Of a DNA stretch of 64,000 nucleotides, positions 12,301 through 23,428 are shown in pieces. Positions within the stretch are counted from its first letter, which is position 1. Each line of letters opens with the position of its first letter. This stretch comes from Owenia fusiformis. Its lineage: Eukaryota > Annelida > Polychaeta > Sabellida > Oweniidae. Below the pieces are notes generated by a model, which saw nothing but the letters and a program-made list of their open reading frames with translations, did no database searches and had not been told where the DNA came from. The DNA is taken from the NCBI GenBank assembly GCA_903813345.2, contig CAIIXF020000006.1, forward strand, positions 21,023,936 through 21,087,935, in the 5' to 3' direction. Position numbers and translations under genes: made by a program.

Positions 12301-15300
12301 ACGGGCAAGACTTGTCTTTATTTTAGCTAAAATTTTCTCATGTAAAATGGCACAGTGATTACTACTGGGGACATCTATCGTTGGATACGAATACTTACTT
12401 GTGGCCATGTGTCATCCTCATTCGATCTGAATGATAATCTGTACCCCAATGAAGAGTAGACCCAACTGTATGAACACCTATACCACCATAGTCTACATTG
12501 CCTAAATCAAATGCACTTCATTTTACACAAATTATACAAGGTAAACACCAAATATAAGTGTGTCTGTCAATTCAAGGTTATAGAAAAAGAAAACAGTGGG
12601 TTTTAGGGAGAATATCTTTTACACAAGATCCAATGTACGTTTGTCACTTATGTCAATTATTGTCACTTTATGATCCTTGGTTAAGCAAAATCAACTGATG
12701 GTTTGCATTTGTTGCCTATCATATAGGATCTCAAAAAATATATTTCATGTTATCCTCTTTCCTCTTTTCCATGGCCGATTGAGTGTTTTGTTCAATATTG
12801 TATTCAATTTTGAACAAAATACTCAATCGCCCGGGCGCCGTATTAAAAATCGGAGCAAATGTGACCAAGGTATAATCACCCTATGCAGACAGAGCCTGTG
12901 GGAAATATTGGGTGCGGCGCAAATGAGCGGAGGGTGCGGAGCTAACGGTCATTTTCTAATTTAAAATTTGGATATTTCTGAAACTAAGCCGTTTTGGGAC
13001 TTCAAATATACCAAGATATGTGTATTTGACACCAAATATCAATAAAATTGTGAAAATAGTAGTGCAATTCATTTTATAGCGACGCAGTATGCCTTAAACA
13101 TTTCCCAGACCTATATATTTTGAGACTATCCTTTTAATACTGCATCCCCAGCATTCATAAAAAATGGTGTTCAAGATACACTACCCATGCAAATTATTTT
13201 TGCATCTTGGAAGCCAGGCAGTATCTGTGTGATTTTATAAAAATTCGGAAATGTTTTTCAGATATGAGCCCCCTCTAAATATTGGGTGCGGAGGAGCTCC
13301 ATAAACGTACCTCCGCACCCAATATTTAGAGGGGGCTCATATCTGAAGAACATTTCCGAATGGCTTCCAAGATGCAAAAATAATTTGTATAGATAGTGTA
13401 ACTTGAACACCATTTTTTATGAATGCTGGGGACTCAGTATTAAAAGGATAATTTCAAAATATATAGGTCTGGGGAAGGTTTAAGGCACACTGCGTCGCTA
13501 TAGAATGAATTGCGCTACTATTTTCACAATTGTATTGATATTTGGTGTCAAATACACATATCTTGGTATATTTGAAGTCCCAAAACGACTTAGTTTCAGA
13601 AATATCCCAAATTTAAATTCAAAAATGACCGTTAGCTCCGCACCCTCCGCTCATTTGCTCCGCACCCAATATTTCCCACAGGCTCTGTCTGCATAGGGTG
13701 ATAATATAAATATGATAATTTGTTCAGATATAGAATAATTCATTTTAGATGATTAAATTTTGATTTGACTGGCTATGCTGTCATGTAAAGTGTTTTTTTT
13801 AGATTTTTAAGCTATCCTTTGATGTAATCTCAATCAAATTTTTATTTCGTGTGTGAAAATTATTTCAGGTGTGCTTAGTCAATTTTGGCGATTTTATCAT
13901 CCCCATTTTGCTAAAGGTCACTTGTTCTTAGACTGATATAGAATGTCTACCTCGACTCTCACAAATGTCGATTTCTCCAGAACGAGGCCAGTGGCCATAT
14001 TCGTTTTTTTGAGGCATCATCCAGATGGCGGGCCAGATCCAATCGCCTCGTGGCATCTTCGCAACAACCTAATAGGAGGATACTTTAAATACTATAAAGC
14101 ATATCAGTGTTGAAATGGATTTCTCCGAGGGTACCCCATAAATGTAGGGTCGAATTGGCGTTTTTTCTTATATTCTAAAAATAAGAAAAAACGCCAATTC
14201 GACCCCACATTTATGGGGGTATCCGAGGGGAGCCAGCGTTCCATTCCCCTCCTAAAATAAGTAAAAAGTTCAAAACTCTGTCTCAAAAAATAATTATACA
14301 TGTGTGTCTCTATTCATAAAATTAAAAATTGAACATTTTCACTAGTACAAGATGCATGTCCCCATGCAAAAGTTGATTCAGGGTTGGTAACTGGGTTACG
14401 CAAATGAGGTAAAATAGAGAGGACCAATGGCAGTACGTACCTCAATTCGTCCATATCTGAAGGACAGCTTTGTCCTTATCTTCCCTGACATAATAGGGCT
14501 GACAATGTTTCTCCCGTCTCCCTGTTTGAGACAACCGTTGGAATAGTTGGATGTACATCTTCCCCAAATGCCTGTAGAAGCAAAAGATCTCACATTCTTT
14601 AATGCTACCATTTGTTTGTTTATTAGTTTGTTTTTTATGACGGGCCTCTGGTTCATAAGCATCAGCGAATGATTAGAAATGGAACTTCTAATGTACATAT
14701 TACTGATTTTAGAATAGATAGCGAATGAGAAAACACAAAGGGCAACGTTTGAACAACTATTAATGCAAACTATTTTAAAATTCATATCATATTCTATGGA
14801 TGGTAACTTACTGGCTACATCCATTGTCCCGTATTTTACAAAGTCCTCATCAAATCTGTCAGATGTCAATGTCTAAAAATCACAATTTACATTATCAATG
14901 GCATTGATGCAAAATGCACCGTGGTTGAACTCGGTAACAAAAAGGCCCAGCCTCAGATGTACAATTTTTCTTCATGATTTTACAAGTTGGAGGCATATTC
15001 TTCACGACAATTAGCTTAAGGCCAATCCTTGCATTTTCTTGCACTAAGCCTAATTAAGCCATATTTTGCGATTCAACCCCTCCCAGCTCAATATATATAG
15101 TAAATATATATATACTCACAGGCTTTATAAACAATGTTTTGTCCCTCACATAGACGTTCCCTTGCTCAGGGGTGTAAACTTGGAATTCCCGGTTCTGAAA
15201 TTTAAAAAACGTGTCACCTGTTTATGTCCAAATTTTAATTCAATTTCAAATACTATGATCCCATAAATATATTTCAGCGTTGCCAAAATTATCACAAATC

Positions 15301-18300
15301 CGATTACAAACTAAGAAATACCGTATGTTTGCCAGGCATAGGTATTCGTTAAAATATTAGAATTAACCTTAATTTACGGATAGGTCGTGAAATATGTTTA
15401 CATCTCTGCAGAAAAAACAGAGATGACTGGAGCGGGATTCGAACCTCTGACCCCATAAACATGTCAATTACACCTAACCTACCCCTCCTCCATTCGCTGT
15501 TACTTCATGTTGCCATGTGTTCAGATCGAAAGTAGAGAACTTTTCATCCAGCATAAGTCGAAGATTATCGTCACACGGACTTTGGTTCTGTTGCACAGGA
15601 CGACCTATTACACAAATATGGTATAAACATTGAAAATGTATGAACTTATTGAACCATGCATGTAGTGATGTGCAATCTCCCATGTGGTTAGATTCATCCT
15701 TTGAAGCAAGTGTCCAGATATTCTGGATGGTTGAGCCCTGCGATCGGAGAATGGGTGAGATCTGGTTATAATATTTGTATCAGTGCAGGCCCGTAGCCAG
15801 CTTTTGTCAAGTGAGGGGGGATTTTTTAATCTAAGGGGAGGGGCACACTCTCATTAAAATGACTTACCATCACCAGGAATTATGTATCTCTGTTCGAGTA
15901 ATCGATAGGCCAGGTCATCGACTAAAGCATTCAACCAGTAGTACACGATATCCCCGGGGTTTAGCAACACGTTGCGATTCTCATGCACCCAAACATCGCC
16001 TGCAAAATATGATAAAACTTAACAATCTTATTTTGAAGACATTAGTAAAATTGTCAATACTGAAATTGCCAGGATGAATAACGAAAGCCTCCTATCGCTA
16101 TTTGAGATTTAGTACGACTTATGTGACACAGAATATTTTATAGATACTGCAATAATGTGTTGATAAGCGCTTTTCATACCAGTCTTTGCCCTGACATCAT
16201 AATTCCATCTACCAGCGTCGACATCCAGAAGGGGCGTGTTAATGCTGTAGTGGAATTCTATTAAAGATGTTCCCGGTGCGGGATCTGAAAGATGAATTTA
16301 ACTCATAAAACACCTGAAGTCATGTGCGTTGAGCCAGATATATCAATAGAAAAAGAAAAGATAAAATATAAGACCAGTAGAAGATGCGGATAAAGGTAAT
16401 GATTGGATTCATAACTACGACGATTAATATATGAACGACCGAATCCCATCTTGATCAAATCCCTTGTATTTAATGTCAATAAAAAGCAACAGACAACAGA
16501 CGTTATGTTATCGTCATAGAGAAGCAGTAAAGGGAAAATCTAGAAAGAGCGAGCTTAACAAAAATTGTTTCAATTTTAGAATATTTTTGGCTCAAATCAT
16601 TCCTTAGTCATGACTTTTTTCAAAAAATCCCCAAAGTGCATTATTTCAGGAAATCTAAAGATATTTACTTTGAGTCTTTTTCTATGAATATGGTTACCAT
16701 TTTTATTAGTTGGGAGAATTAAATAATTTCCCCAATTTTTGCACTTTTATTTGTTATTAATAATTTCATGCTCATCTCTGACATATCACAGATTTTATGG
16801 GAGATATTGTATTTGAACTCATAAGGAATACATTGGGAGGTCAATTGTACATGTGTTTCTGGCAATTTTGCCATCCCCTATAGATCTGCTGATCTGATTA
16901 TAAACTTCATATACATTAATTATTAAGATACTGGTATTTATATGTAATATACAGCTGTATGTATAAAAATGGGGGAGTCAGATAATTCACATTTATGAAC
17001 TGCTACCGGTGTCCAATTTTAGCATTCAATTCTCGGCAACAAACAATATTCATCAATTTATTTCTTATAGATATATTGTCAATAGATTTATTGGTTTTTC
17101 ACCTGCTAGTTTTGTTTTTCAAAATACGCATTTGATCTGCATTTTCGTTCACGATCGGCTCCCGTTGGTCGAACGCCATAGAGACCGAGCGTACAGAGAT
17201 AGACGTGGAACTTTTCTGGATTGCCCAAGTGTTCAGACTCTTCTCCAACTATTTTGACACAGCTCAAGTATTTCAAGTTCACTTATTTTATCAGAAATTT
17301 ACAAGGGATGGTATCCCAAAAAATATTTACTTGGAAAAATAGTGACCCAAAAATATTTTCTCACTACATACCTAAATTTGAAACAATTATCCTTTAACAT
17401 ACTTTATTTATTTCATAGAATAGTTTTAATATGCAACTGTCTTAATATTATAGACGCAAATAAATAATGCATATAGGGTAGTCCAGAACACTTGGAGCTT
17501 CATAGATGTTTCACTGGCGGATCTGCCCCCCCCCCCTTGCGTGGGCCCAGAAAAAAATTTGGACCCGAAAAATTTTTTGGCCAAAAACGCTTTTAGGCTC
17601 CAAAAGTGGATCTTTTTGGTCATTACTGGGCCTTTCAAGGCCCTATTTTTTAATTTCAGGTCAAGTTTTGAAGAAAATGGGCCTCAAAATTTCAAAATTT
17701 GGGCCCACTTTTGGGTTTTAGGGTTTTAGTAAAAACCATGAAATGAATCTCAAGAATTATGCAACAAGCCATTTACACTTTTCAGAGTGTCTCTGCACTA
17801 TCAACGTTGTGGAAAACATTAGTGATGATAAATAACTTGGTTTTGTCTTGTATGTGATTGTCGCTTTAAATACTAGGTTTGATTGGCTATTGTTAATAAA
17901 GCCGTTTGTAATAAAAGATTCGAAAATCTCCATTTTTCACAAACATCATGCTTATCATTTGCCAAAGTACATATATTTACATGATTATTTGAAAAACGAA
18001 AACCCTTCGATCTGTCTCTTGATAACAAAAATACCCAATCGGAATTTGAACTGAACTGGAATACTCTTATCCTATATAATATACAGTATGTATATATACA
18101 TGTACATAAGGCGAAAGGATGAAAAATGTTAAATCTCTTAGTAACCTTAATTCATAGTTTGTATCTCTGTACTGTATGTGTACGATTATTATATACCCGT
18201 AGGATTTAAATATAAATGGAATAAATTGGTTGAAATACAAAAATAAACTTTAAAGTCATAAAGTATCGCTAACTTGTAAAGTGTACGAGTTAAGCTTGGG

Positions 18301-18554
18301 AAATACAGAAAGCCACGAGATGAATTGAAAAATCGTTCCCCTCGTATTTTGTTGTGATCTAATTGTAATTCAAACATGTATTTACTAAACATCCACATTC
18401 GCACAGACCTACCTTCAACGAGAAAACGTACTCCTTTTGGTTCCAGCAATGTAATTAATGCAGGTAGGACTTGAACTCGAGACTCGGTAATCCTCGCGCA
18501 TCCTACTAGTACGTGTATTATAAGTATTTGAAGTATAAATACAATTGAAAACAT
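9385..18554 (-). CDS. Secreted CBM39-GH16 beta-1,3-glucanase / glucan-recognition protein
   Basis: Eleven exons, read right to left: 18554-18413, 16284-16180, 15999-15868, 15604-15483, 15194-15120, 14872-14812, 14571-14441, 14068-13951, 12501-12399, 11312-11117, 9588-9385. All junctions are GT/AG and every phase closes, giving 1389 nt and 462 aa. Residues 1-20 form a signal peptide (MFSIVFILQILIIHVLVGCA). About 30-125 form a CBM39 domain (LLEPKGVRF, IEFHYSINTPL, LNPGDIVYYW). About 140-462 form the GH16 domain (STFDLNTWQHEVTANGGG, SGKIRTKLSFRYGRIE, GDWIWPAIWMMP, NPWENSANDAPFDKE, FYLILNVAVGG, terminal IKSVKIWKRVD). The motif EIDICE (Glu288, Asp290, Glu293) keeps the nucleophile and acid/base of laminarinases, so enzyme activity is likely. 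Arthropod recognition proteins of this architecture have usually lost it. Likely roles are glucan sensing in innate immunity or digestion of algal laminarin. Confidence 0.93.
10655..11060. repeat. Dispersed TIR-like repeat, copy 1 (intron 10 of GH16 gene)
   Basis: Begins gattacgctgggtccgtttcggtaacaagatgg and ends cgacattctgttaccgcgtttcggtaac, giving an inverted terminal word cggtaaca. The right part, reverse-complemented, aligns well with 18770-18930: both read from cggtaacaNaatgtcg through acgatttttctttttt and gcagaattc to cgtgtgtcag. A third diverged copy is at about 14925-15025. All three copies lie in or just upstream of the GH16 gene. Confidence 0.65.
12138..12307. mobile_element. Short MITE with ggcccgtagcca ends
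   Basis: Starts aggcccgtagcca and ends ctagttacgggc, an inverted terminal repeat enclosing C- and G-rich tracts (aagccacccccccc). Related copies are at 15785-15850 (half), 29882-30106 and 49151-49337. It lies in intron 9 of the GH16 gene. Confidence 0.65.
12872..13705. mobile_element. Giant foldback element (about 415-bp arms), family FB-A copy 1
   Basis: The left arm (about 12872-13293) and right arm (about 13305-13705) are reverse complements over almost their full length with scattered mismatches. Outer ends share atcaccctatgcagacagag and its complement. The short centre lies between two inverted copies of cacccaatatttagaggggg. There is no coding capacity beyond shadows. It sits in intron 8 of the GH16 gene, so the pre-mRNA could form a hairpin of roughly 400 bp. 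Words such as ttcattttatagcgac are shared with the foldback at 49976-50829. Confidence 0.9.
14132..14221. mobile_element. 90-bp hAT-like MITE with perfect 8-bp TSD
   Basis: An almost fully palindromic element of about 40-bp arms, starting taccccataaatg and ending catttatggggg(ta). It is flanked by identical 8-bp direct repeats tccgaggg at 14124-14131 and 14222-14229. The 8-bp duplication fits the hAT superfamily. It is in intron 7 of the GH16 gene. The element at 29843-30286 has related termini. Confidence 0.85.
14925..15025. repeat. Dispersed TIR-like repeat, copy 2
   Basis: Diverged copy of the repeat at 10655-11060 and 18755-18930. It shares ctcggtaacaaaaa, caatttttctt and attcttcacgaca in the same order and spacing. 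It lies in intron 5 of the GH16 gene. Confidence 0.5.
15405..15482 (-). repeat. tRNA-like SINE fragment
   Basis: On the minus strand the sequence contains ggttcgaatcccgctcc, a close match to the RNA polymerase III B box and T-arm of a tRNA. An A-box-like tagg-ttaggtgtaatt lies about 40 nt upstream and a run of six T follows. It abuts the splice donor of exon 4 of the GH16 gene (exon ends at 15483). It is too degenerate to be a functional tRNA gene. Confidence 0.55.
15785..15850. mobile_element. Partial MITE of the ggcccgtagcca family
   Basis: Starts caggcccgtagccagcttttgtcaag, the same terminus as the copies at 12138, 29882 and 49151, followed by a G-rich tract. The opposite terminus was not found, so this is a half copy in intron 3 of the GH16 gene. 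Confidence 0.5.
16285..18412. other. GH16 intron 1, no further gene
   Basis: AT-rich intron. 17520-17725 is a low-complexity stretch (C run, then aaaaatttggaccc and gggcccaaaa words, partly self-complementary), probably an old repeat. It produces overlapping plus-strand frames that are not genes. Nothing else was recognised. Confidence 0.45.
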
Positions 18555-18754
18555 TTGGCTGTTTTCGATCGGTAACGTTCCGTTGTGTTTTCTCCTTACT
18601 TTTAGGCAGATGTTTCATTCTGTTCATTGATAGCCAAATCAAATATTTCCTTATGAATACGAATGTACATTTTCATTTAATTCCCTGGTCCTGATTGCCA
18701 ATATATTTAGTATTTGTAACCTCATAACCGTGATTAACCACCATGATATCACCA

Positions 18755-18930
18755 CAGTTAATGGTGATCCATTGGATTACGCTTTCGGTAACAAAATGTC
18801 GGAACCTTGAAGGTACGATTTTTCTTTTTTCCTTATTTCACGCGTTGTGGGCAGAATTCTCACGACATTTTCACCACAAACGTGTGTCAGTATCATATGT
18901 GGCCGAATACATACGAAAAATATCCTAAAA
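18755..18930. repeat. Dispersed TIR-like repeat, copy 3
   Basis: Contains gattacgctttcggtaacaaaatgtcgg, then acgatttttctttttt and cgtgtgtcagtatc. It matches the reverse complement of the right part of the repeat at 10655-11060 and shares the head gattacgct with its left end. It is about 200 bp upstream of the GH16 start codon. Confidence 0.6.
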
Positions 18931-19966
18931 TAAACATTAAAATTGAAAAATCTACTTTTGTTCGATATTTGGTCGAACACAATCGTCAATTCCATACAAA
19001 CTGATTCATAGCCTTTTTAACCTTAGTGCTATAATGGGTTTGCATGTGAATAAATTAATTCACATAAATTGTAACCTAAGGAAAATATTCTATGGGGAAC
19101 AAAAATAAATATAACGAATTATTGATATATAAGTGTTGCAAAAAGATTTAGACTTTCATCATTTACAGTTCCAATCTGTAGGTAACATTATTACTTGGAT
19201 AAGACCGGGCCAGAAGTTATATGATATTAATGACTATATGATGATTTCAAACACTTGTATATTTAATTATGTTTCTAGGCATGTATTTTTTATATGGCCG
19301 TTACGTCTACATACGACAGTACGATACAGATTGCTATATCAGAGACATAAAACAAGGTGATAATCATTCAATAAACGCATTTAGTCCACAATATTTCCTG
19401 GGTTTCTTGAAGTTCTCGAAAAAGTATACTAAAAATACACCATTTCCTTCGGACCTGTAGCGACCGGGGGTTCGAGGCGAAAAAGTGATCTTCATTATTT
19501 CCACTGGAGATTGTTGCATGGATATCGATCTAAAGTTATACACCTAATGTTTCTAATTAATGATAGATCATCATCTTTCGTGAGAATAAGGGGAAATGTT
19601 TAAAAGAAACAGAAATTTAAGTGTGCAGAAAACCTGCAGAAGCTTTCTTTGTGAAATGTCGAAAAAATTTAATCCTGAAGATTTCCTTCATTTGTTATTG
19701 TCTATTTTGAGATAATATTAGTTCAGTATATGATGTAGAAGGCATCGAATGATAGATACATGTATTTATCCAGTTAACGAGAGAATACACATCGTCGCTT
19801 TCCAGTTCGCTTTCAAGTGTAGATATAATCGTTTTGCAAAATATCCGCAAACCACCGTCGAATATCACTTCTAAAAAATATTTGATAAAATATTTTTCGC
19901 AATTTTGTTTTTCAAAATATTTTTTTCAAAAGTCAACAGTATACCAGTATATTTCACTTGAGGTAT
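18931..19966. other. Intergenic, nothing recognised
   Basis: AT-rich DNA upstream of the GH16 gene and left of the 4-kb TIR element. Only short frames without family resemblance are present. Confidence 0.4.
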
Positions 19967-20759
19967 TACACCCTGGACGAAGTGATAAGGTCAAAACAAG
20001 TGGCTCTGATTTAGGAAAAAACGATCTTCCTAAAAATTAATAATTTTTGTACCCCAATTTTTGTAAGGTTAAATTCTTGTGGACAAAGAGGAGAATCATA
20101 TACAATTTTGTATTATGTTCAAGTGGTACATCTTAAACTACTCAGTTCGTGTGTTTTAAATTGAATGGAACGCGCATTAGTGGCTGGAGTGTAAATTAAA
20201 GTTGAGAATAATATCTCCCGCTAAAAATTACGATTTTATATTGTCAAAATTTCTTTCATTGATGATCAATGATGCATATAAACGTTCATGCACACCGAGA
20301 TTGTATGTTTCTTTTCATATGTGCATTTACAGCATCGACAGTTATTTTAATTTGATGTGATGCCTATTGTTTTACTCCCGACGACGAACATTTGAGGAAA
20401 ATAAGCGGTTATTGATTTGCGATGGTGATTTGTGATAAAACGCGGCTTTCTATACCTGATTTAGTTTCATTAATTTAACGTTTTCCAGTCATGTCTTATG
20501 ACAATCGCCGTTATGAAGCGTCGAAAATCTCTTTATATTACATCAAGTCATGTGGAAGTGGCCTTTGGATGAAATAAGAGTCTAAGATACATGCAGCTTG
20601 TTAGACGTACGATGCCCGTTGTCAACGCAAAGTCCAAAGATCTGGATGTCAAAACAACCCCTTTATTTACACTGCCATTGCACATGAATGGGAATTATGT
20701 TTATGTCCACTATTTTAGTAAATCGTCTTGGACATTTACTATAGAACAAATCATTTGCC

Positions 20760-20981
20760 TTACTGTATCTTTTGTTTAGCCTGAGAAGCTGAGTTATTCT
20801 TAACCAGATTGAAAAAATTAAGTATTGTGCGTATAGATCCATCGTCGGCAAGTCGTTGAATGACATCAGGTAACACACTGGTGAACTCATTTATTAGATC
20901 TTCAATATTTTCATCTAGCATCTGTATCGTTGCATTGCCATCTGTGGAACTGTGTGCTTCATTGCTGTGACAAGATTTCAA
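20760..20981 (-). pseudogene. Transposon-encoded helical domain fragment
   Basis: A 73-codon minus-strand frame with HSSTDGNAT followed by an amphipathic stretch IEDLINEFTSVLPDVIQRL and FFNLVKNN. The acidic/leucine pattern resembles, from memory only, the N-terminal part of a transposase-like protein common in marine invertebrate genomes. The frame ends soon after FFNLVKNN, so the downstream catalytic part is missing. Confidence 0.4.
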
Positions 20982-21635
20982 ATGTATTACGGAGTGGCTC
21001 CAGGACCGACAATTGTCGGTACTGGAGACTGTCCAGGGGTATTTGCTAGGGTACCGACAATTGTCGGCACTCTATCGTCACCTAGTAGTGCCAGATAGAG
21101 AACCGACAATTGTCGGTACGCAAGTGGCTACTACGTGTTTTTGCTAGAGAGCCGACAATTTCATAAATAAATCGACTACTTTTACTTTTAGAAATAACCT
21201 CATCACTGGTAGCCTCCGAACTCCCGATCAGTGATATATCACTGCGGCGGGCAGGTATCTCACCGTAAGCATGGTAACATCGTAATAAACAACTGACGTG
21301 ATTGGTTCTAGTCCCATGCTCAGGTCGCGTGATTGTAAAATTTAGACAATTTCATTGGTTGAATTGCGCGTATTAACTAATAAACAACACGTGCGGTAAA
21401 TTTTATCAACACAACTTTTACTCAGAATTTCTTCCGCGGGGATTTCCTCTTATATTTCATTGATTTTGGAATATTTTGACAAAATAATTATTGGTGAACA
21501 TAAAAGAACATATATTTTATAAGTTGTGTGAAAAACAAGTACATCTGTGACAAAAAGCGGGACTATCTTCCCCAAATTTTTGGGATTCCATAATCTGCCC
21601 GCTGCAGTGTCTATACCGAGACACTGCATAGGAGT

Positions 21636-21713
21636 TCGTGGTAGCCTCGTGGTTAGCGAGCACGACTCGAACACACTCGGTCCCGAGTTCGAATCCCGGC
21701 AGGACCTGCTTTT
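21636..21713 (+). repeat. tRNA-like sequence (pseudo-tRNA or SINE head)
   Basis: Contains the A-box-like tagcctcgtggttagcg, an anticodon-arm-sized middle, the B box gagttcgaatcccgg, and a downstream run of six T as a polymerase III terminator. The T stem pairs at four of five positions and the acceptor stem at about five of seven. It is therefore probably a tRNA-derived SINE head or tRNA pseudogene rather than a working tRNA. Confidence 0.6.
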
Positions 21714-22085
21714 TTCTTTTGAGGGGGGGGGGGCATAGTGCTTCTTTTGCAGTATGGAATCGCACAGGCATTAACTTGTATTGAGCCATAATTTATTTCG
21801 ACAAATTTGATTCAACTTCCATCAAAATTGTCCTACAAGCTTCAATTAAAAAACATTTTAAAGCTCTTTTCTTGTTCTATCTAATGGGTCGATATATACA
21901 GTTAGGGGAGGGGATGCTTTCGCCCCCGTCGCTCTCTACCCTCACTACGCCATGGCACAGGAGAAATATCTCATTTGGAATATATCATTGTTTACTTTGC
22001 GTTTGGTAGCTCTCTCATGCGAGATGGAATCGTGGCCATTAACTAAGGGAGCCAAATGCAACTTCCATCAAAAATTGTGCTATAA

Positions 22086-22554
22086 GGTATGAGTACCGTA
22101 ATCCAACACCAAATTCGAAAATTCATAACAATACTTTGCACATATGGCGTTCGTGACCAACTATGAAACGCTTACCCCCCCCCCATAGTGTTATATATCA
22201 AAATGCACCTGTCCATATAGGGGTTCGATTGACCTACATCAAATTATAGGGAGTCAGGTTACTTTTTGAGATATCAGCGTCCGTTTATTGTAACTCGCGT
22301 TTGCTACCACTTCCTCAATTCTGATATGACGGGCAAACGCGTAGTAAACATGCTCACGTTCGGAACTATTTTGACCTACATCGCTATTTTCGTAATTCAA
22401 ATGAAAGTTGAACTCTTCTTTATTTTGATACCAAATAGTGGCATACTAGGTACCCTAGAAGACAACTATGGGTTATTTAGAACGATACCACTGGTTTTTA
22501 AATGGACTATATAGGGGTCATACCTTTTGGCGGATGGATATGGAATCTCATACC
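22086..22554. mobile_element. 469-bp MITE, copy 1 (ggtatgag termini)
   Basis: Starts ggtatgagtaccgtaatcc and ends ggaatctcatacc, flanked by ATAA at 22082-22085 and 22555-22558. It is about 90% identical by eye to 27767-28234, which is 468 bp long and has its own different 4-bp flank duplication (AGAA). The two copies with different flanks define the element ends. No coding capacity. Confidence 0.85.
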
Positions 22555-23013
22555 ATAAGCTTCAAATAAAAAACATTCTAGCTATTTTCTTCTATCTAAT
22601 GGGTAGCAAACGCCCGTTTCTACGCCTGATCGGCTCAGGAGTAATATCCTGTCTGTTTAGAATATGTATAGCCGTTTACTCTGCATTAATAGCTTTCTAA
22701 CGTCTTACTTGTTCATGTTTTTTATATTGGGTTTTCAACGTTTACTACCATTCCCTGTTCCCGGGCTACCATTTTTTGACTGGGTTTGGTAATGCCCTCC
22801 CCGGGTTTTGCACTTGTTCCCAAAATATCCGTATGATATCTGAAATATCCCCCCGCGCATTGCGCATGCGCCAGAAAATTCGAAAATCAATATTTGTCGG
22901 TCCTCTAGCGTGTAAACACAGCATATCTCCCGTACCGACAATTTATTTGTCGGTCCTCTAGCGTGCCACCACCTCAGAGTCTAGAGTACCGACAATTGTC
23001 GGTACTCTAGCCT

Positions 23014-23428
23014 TTACGAATTTATTATATCATTCATTTCATTGGTGGATTCATTTTCAATTTTATTTTCAATTTCATTTTCTTTTTCAATGTTATTATC
23101 CATTGTTGTACGACCTTTCATTTCATTGTTACTGTCAATATCTAATTTTGAGCATTTAGATACATGGGGAACATCACTGTCCAAGTACTGGGCTATTGAT
23201 ATTGTCATGGAGTCCTGATCCTGAATCACTATTTTTTTGCCACTGGCTTCGATCTCACTGGGAATCACATCTGAGAATTTTTTTGTTATCAATTTAATCG
23301 TTCCATTCACATTAATAATTTTTCTGATTTTCATTTCATTTTCAGGATGTTTTAAAATCAAGTGTTGTATTATTGCATTAAATTGTTTTGTTTTCCCGTC
23401 ACAATGGTAGCATTGGAAGCCTACACAC
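23014..23428 (-). pseudogene. Transposon zinc-finger exon (C2H2)
   Basis: A minus-strand frame preceded by a good acceptor (tttactttcag, exon base 1 at 23428). It starts CVGFQCYHCDGKTKQF, with a C2H2 finger spaced C-x2-C-x12-H-x4-H, continues for about 137 codons including IVIQDQDSMTIS, and ends in a Glu/Asn-rich low-complexity tail (KENEIENKIENE). It lies inside the 19967-23930 TIR element, so it is probably its accessory or DNA-binding protein. It stops right at the palindrome cluster. Confidence 0.5.

Larger units (their letters stand above)
20998..23010. repeat. Insert bounded by clusters of the 16-bp palindrome ACCGACAATTGTCGGT
   Basis: Perfect or near-perfect copies occur at 21005-21020, 21053-21068 (one change), 21102-21117 and 22988-23003. 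Half or split copies are at 21151-21161, 22891-22901 and 22933-22953. The first and last are embedded in 30-bp palindromes: 22981-23010 is perfect and 20998-21027 has two mismatched bases, so one pair fails. The clusters sit at both ends of about 2 kb of DNA separating the two coding remnants. That is the layout of subterminal binding sites of a mobile element. Confidence 0.7.

Noticed and set aside
21636-21713. Functional tRNA gene
   Set aside because: A and B boxes are good, but acceptor and T stems have mismatches and the element is embedded in transposon debris; called tRNA-like instead.
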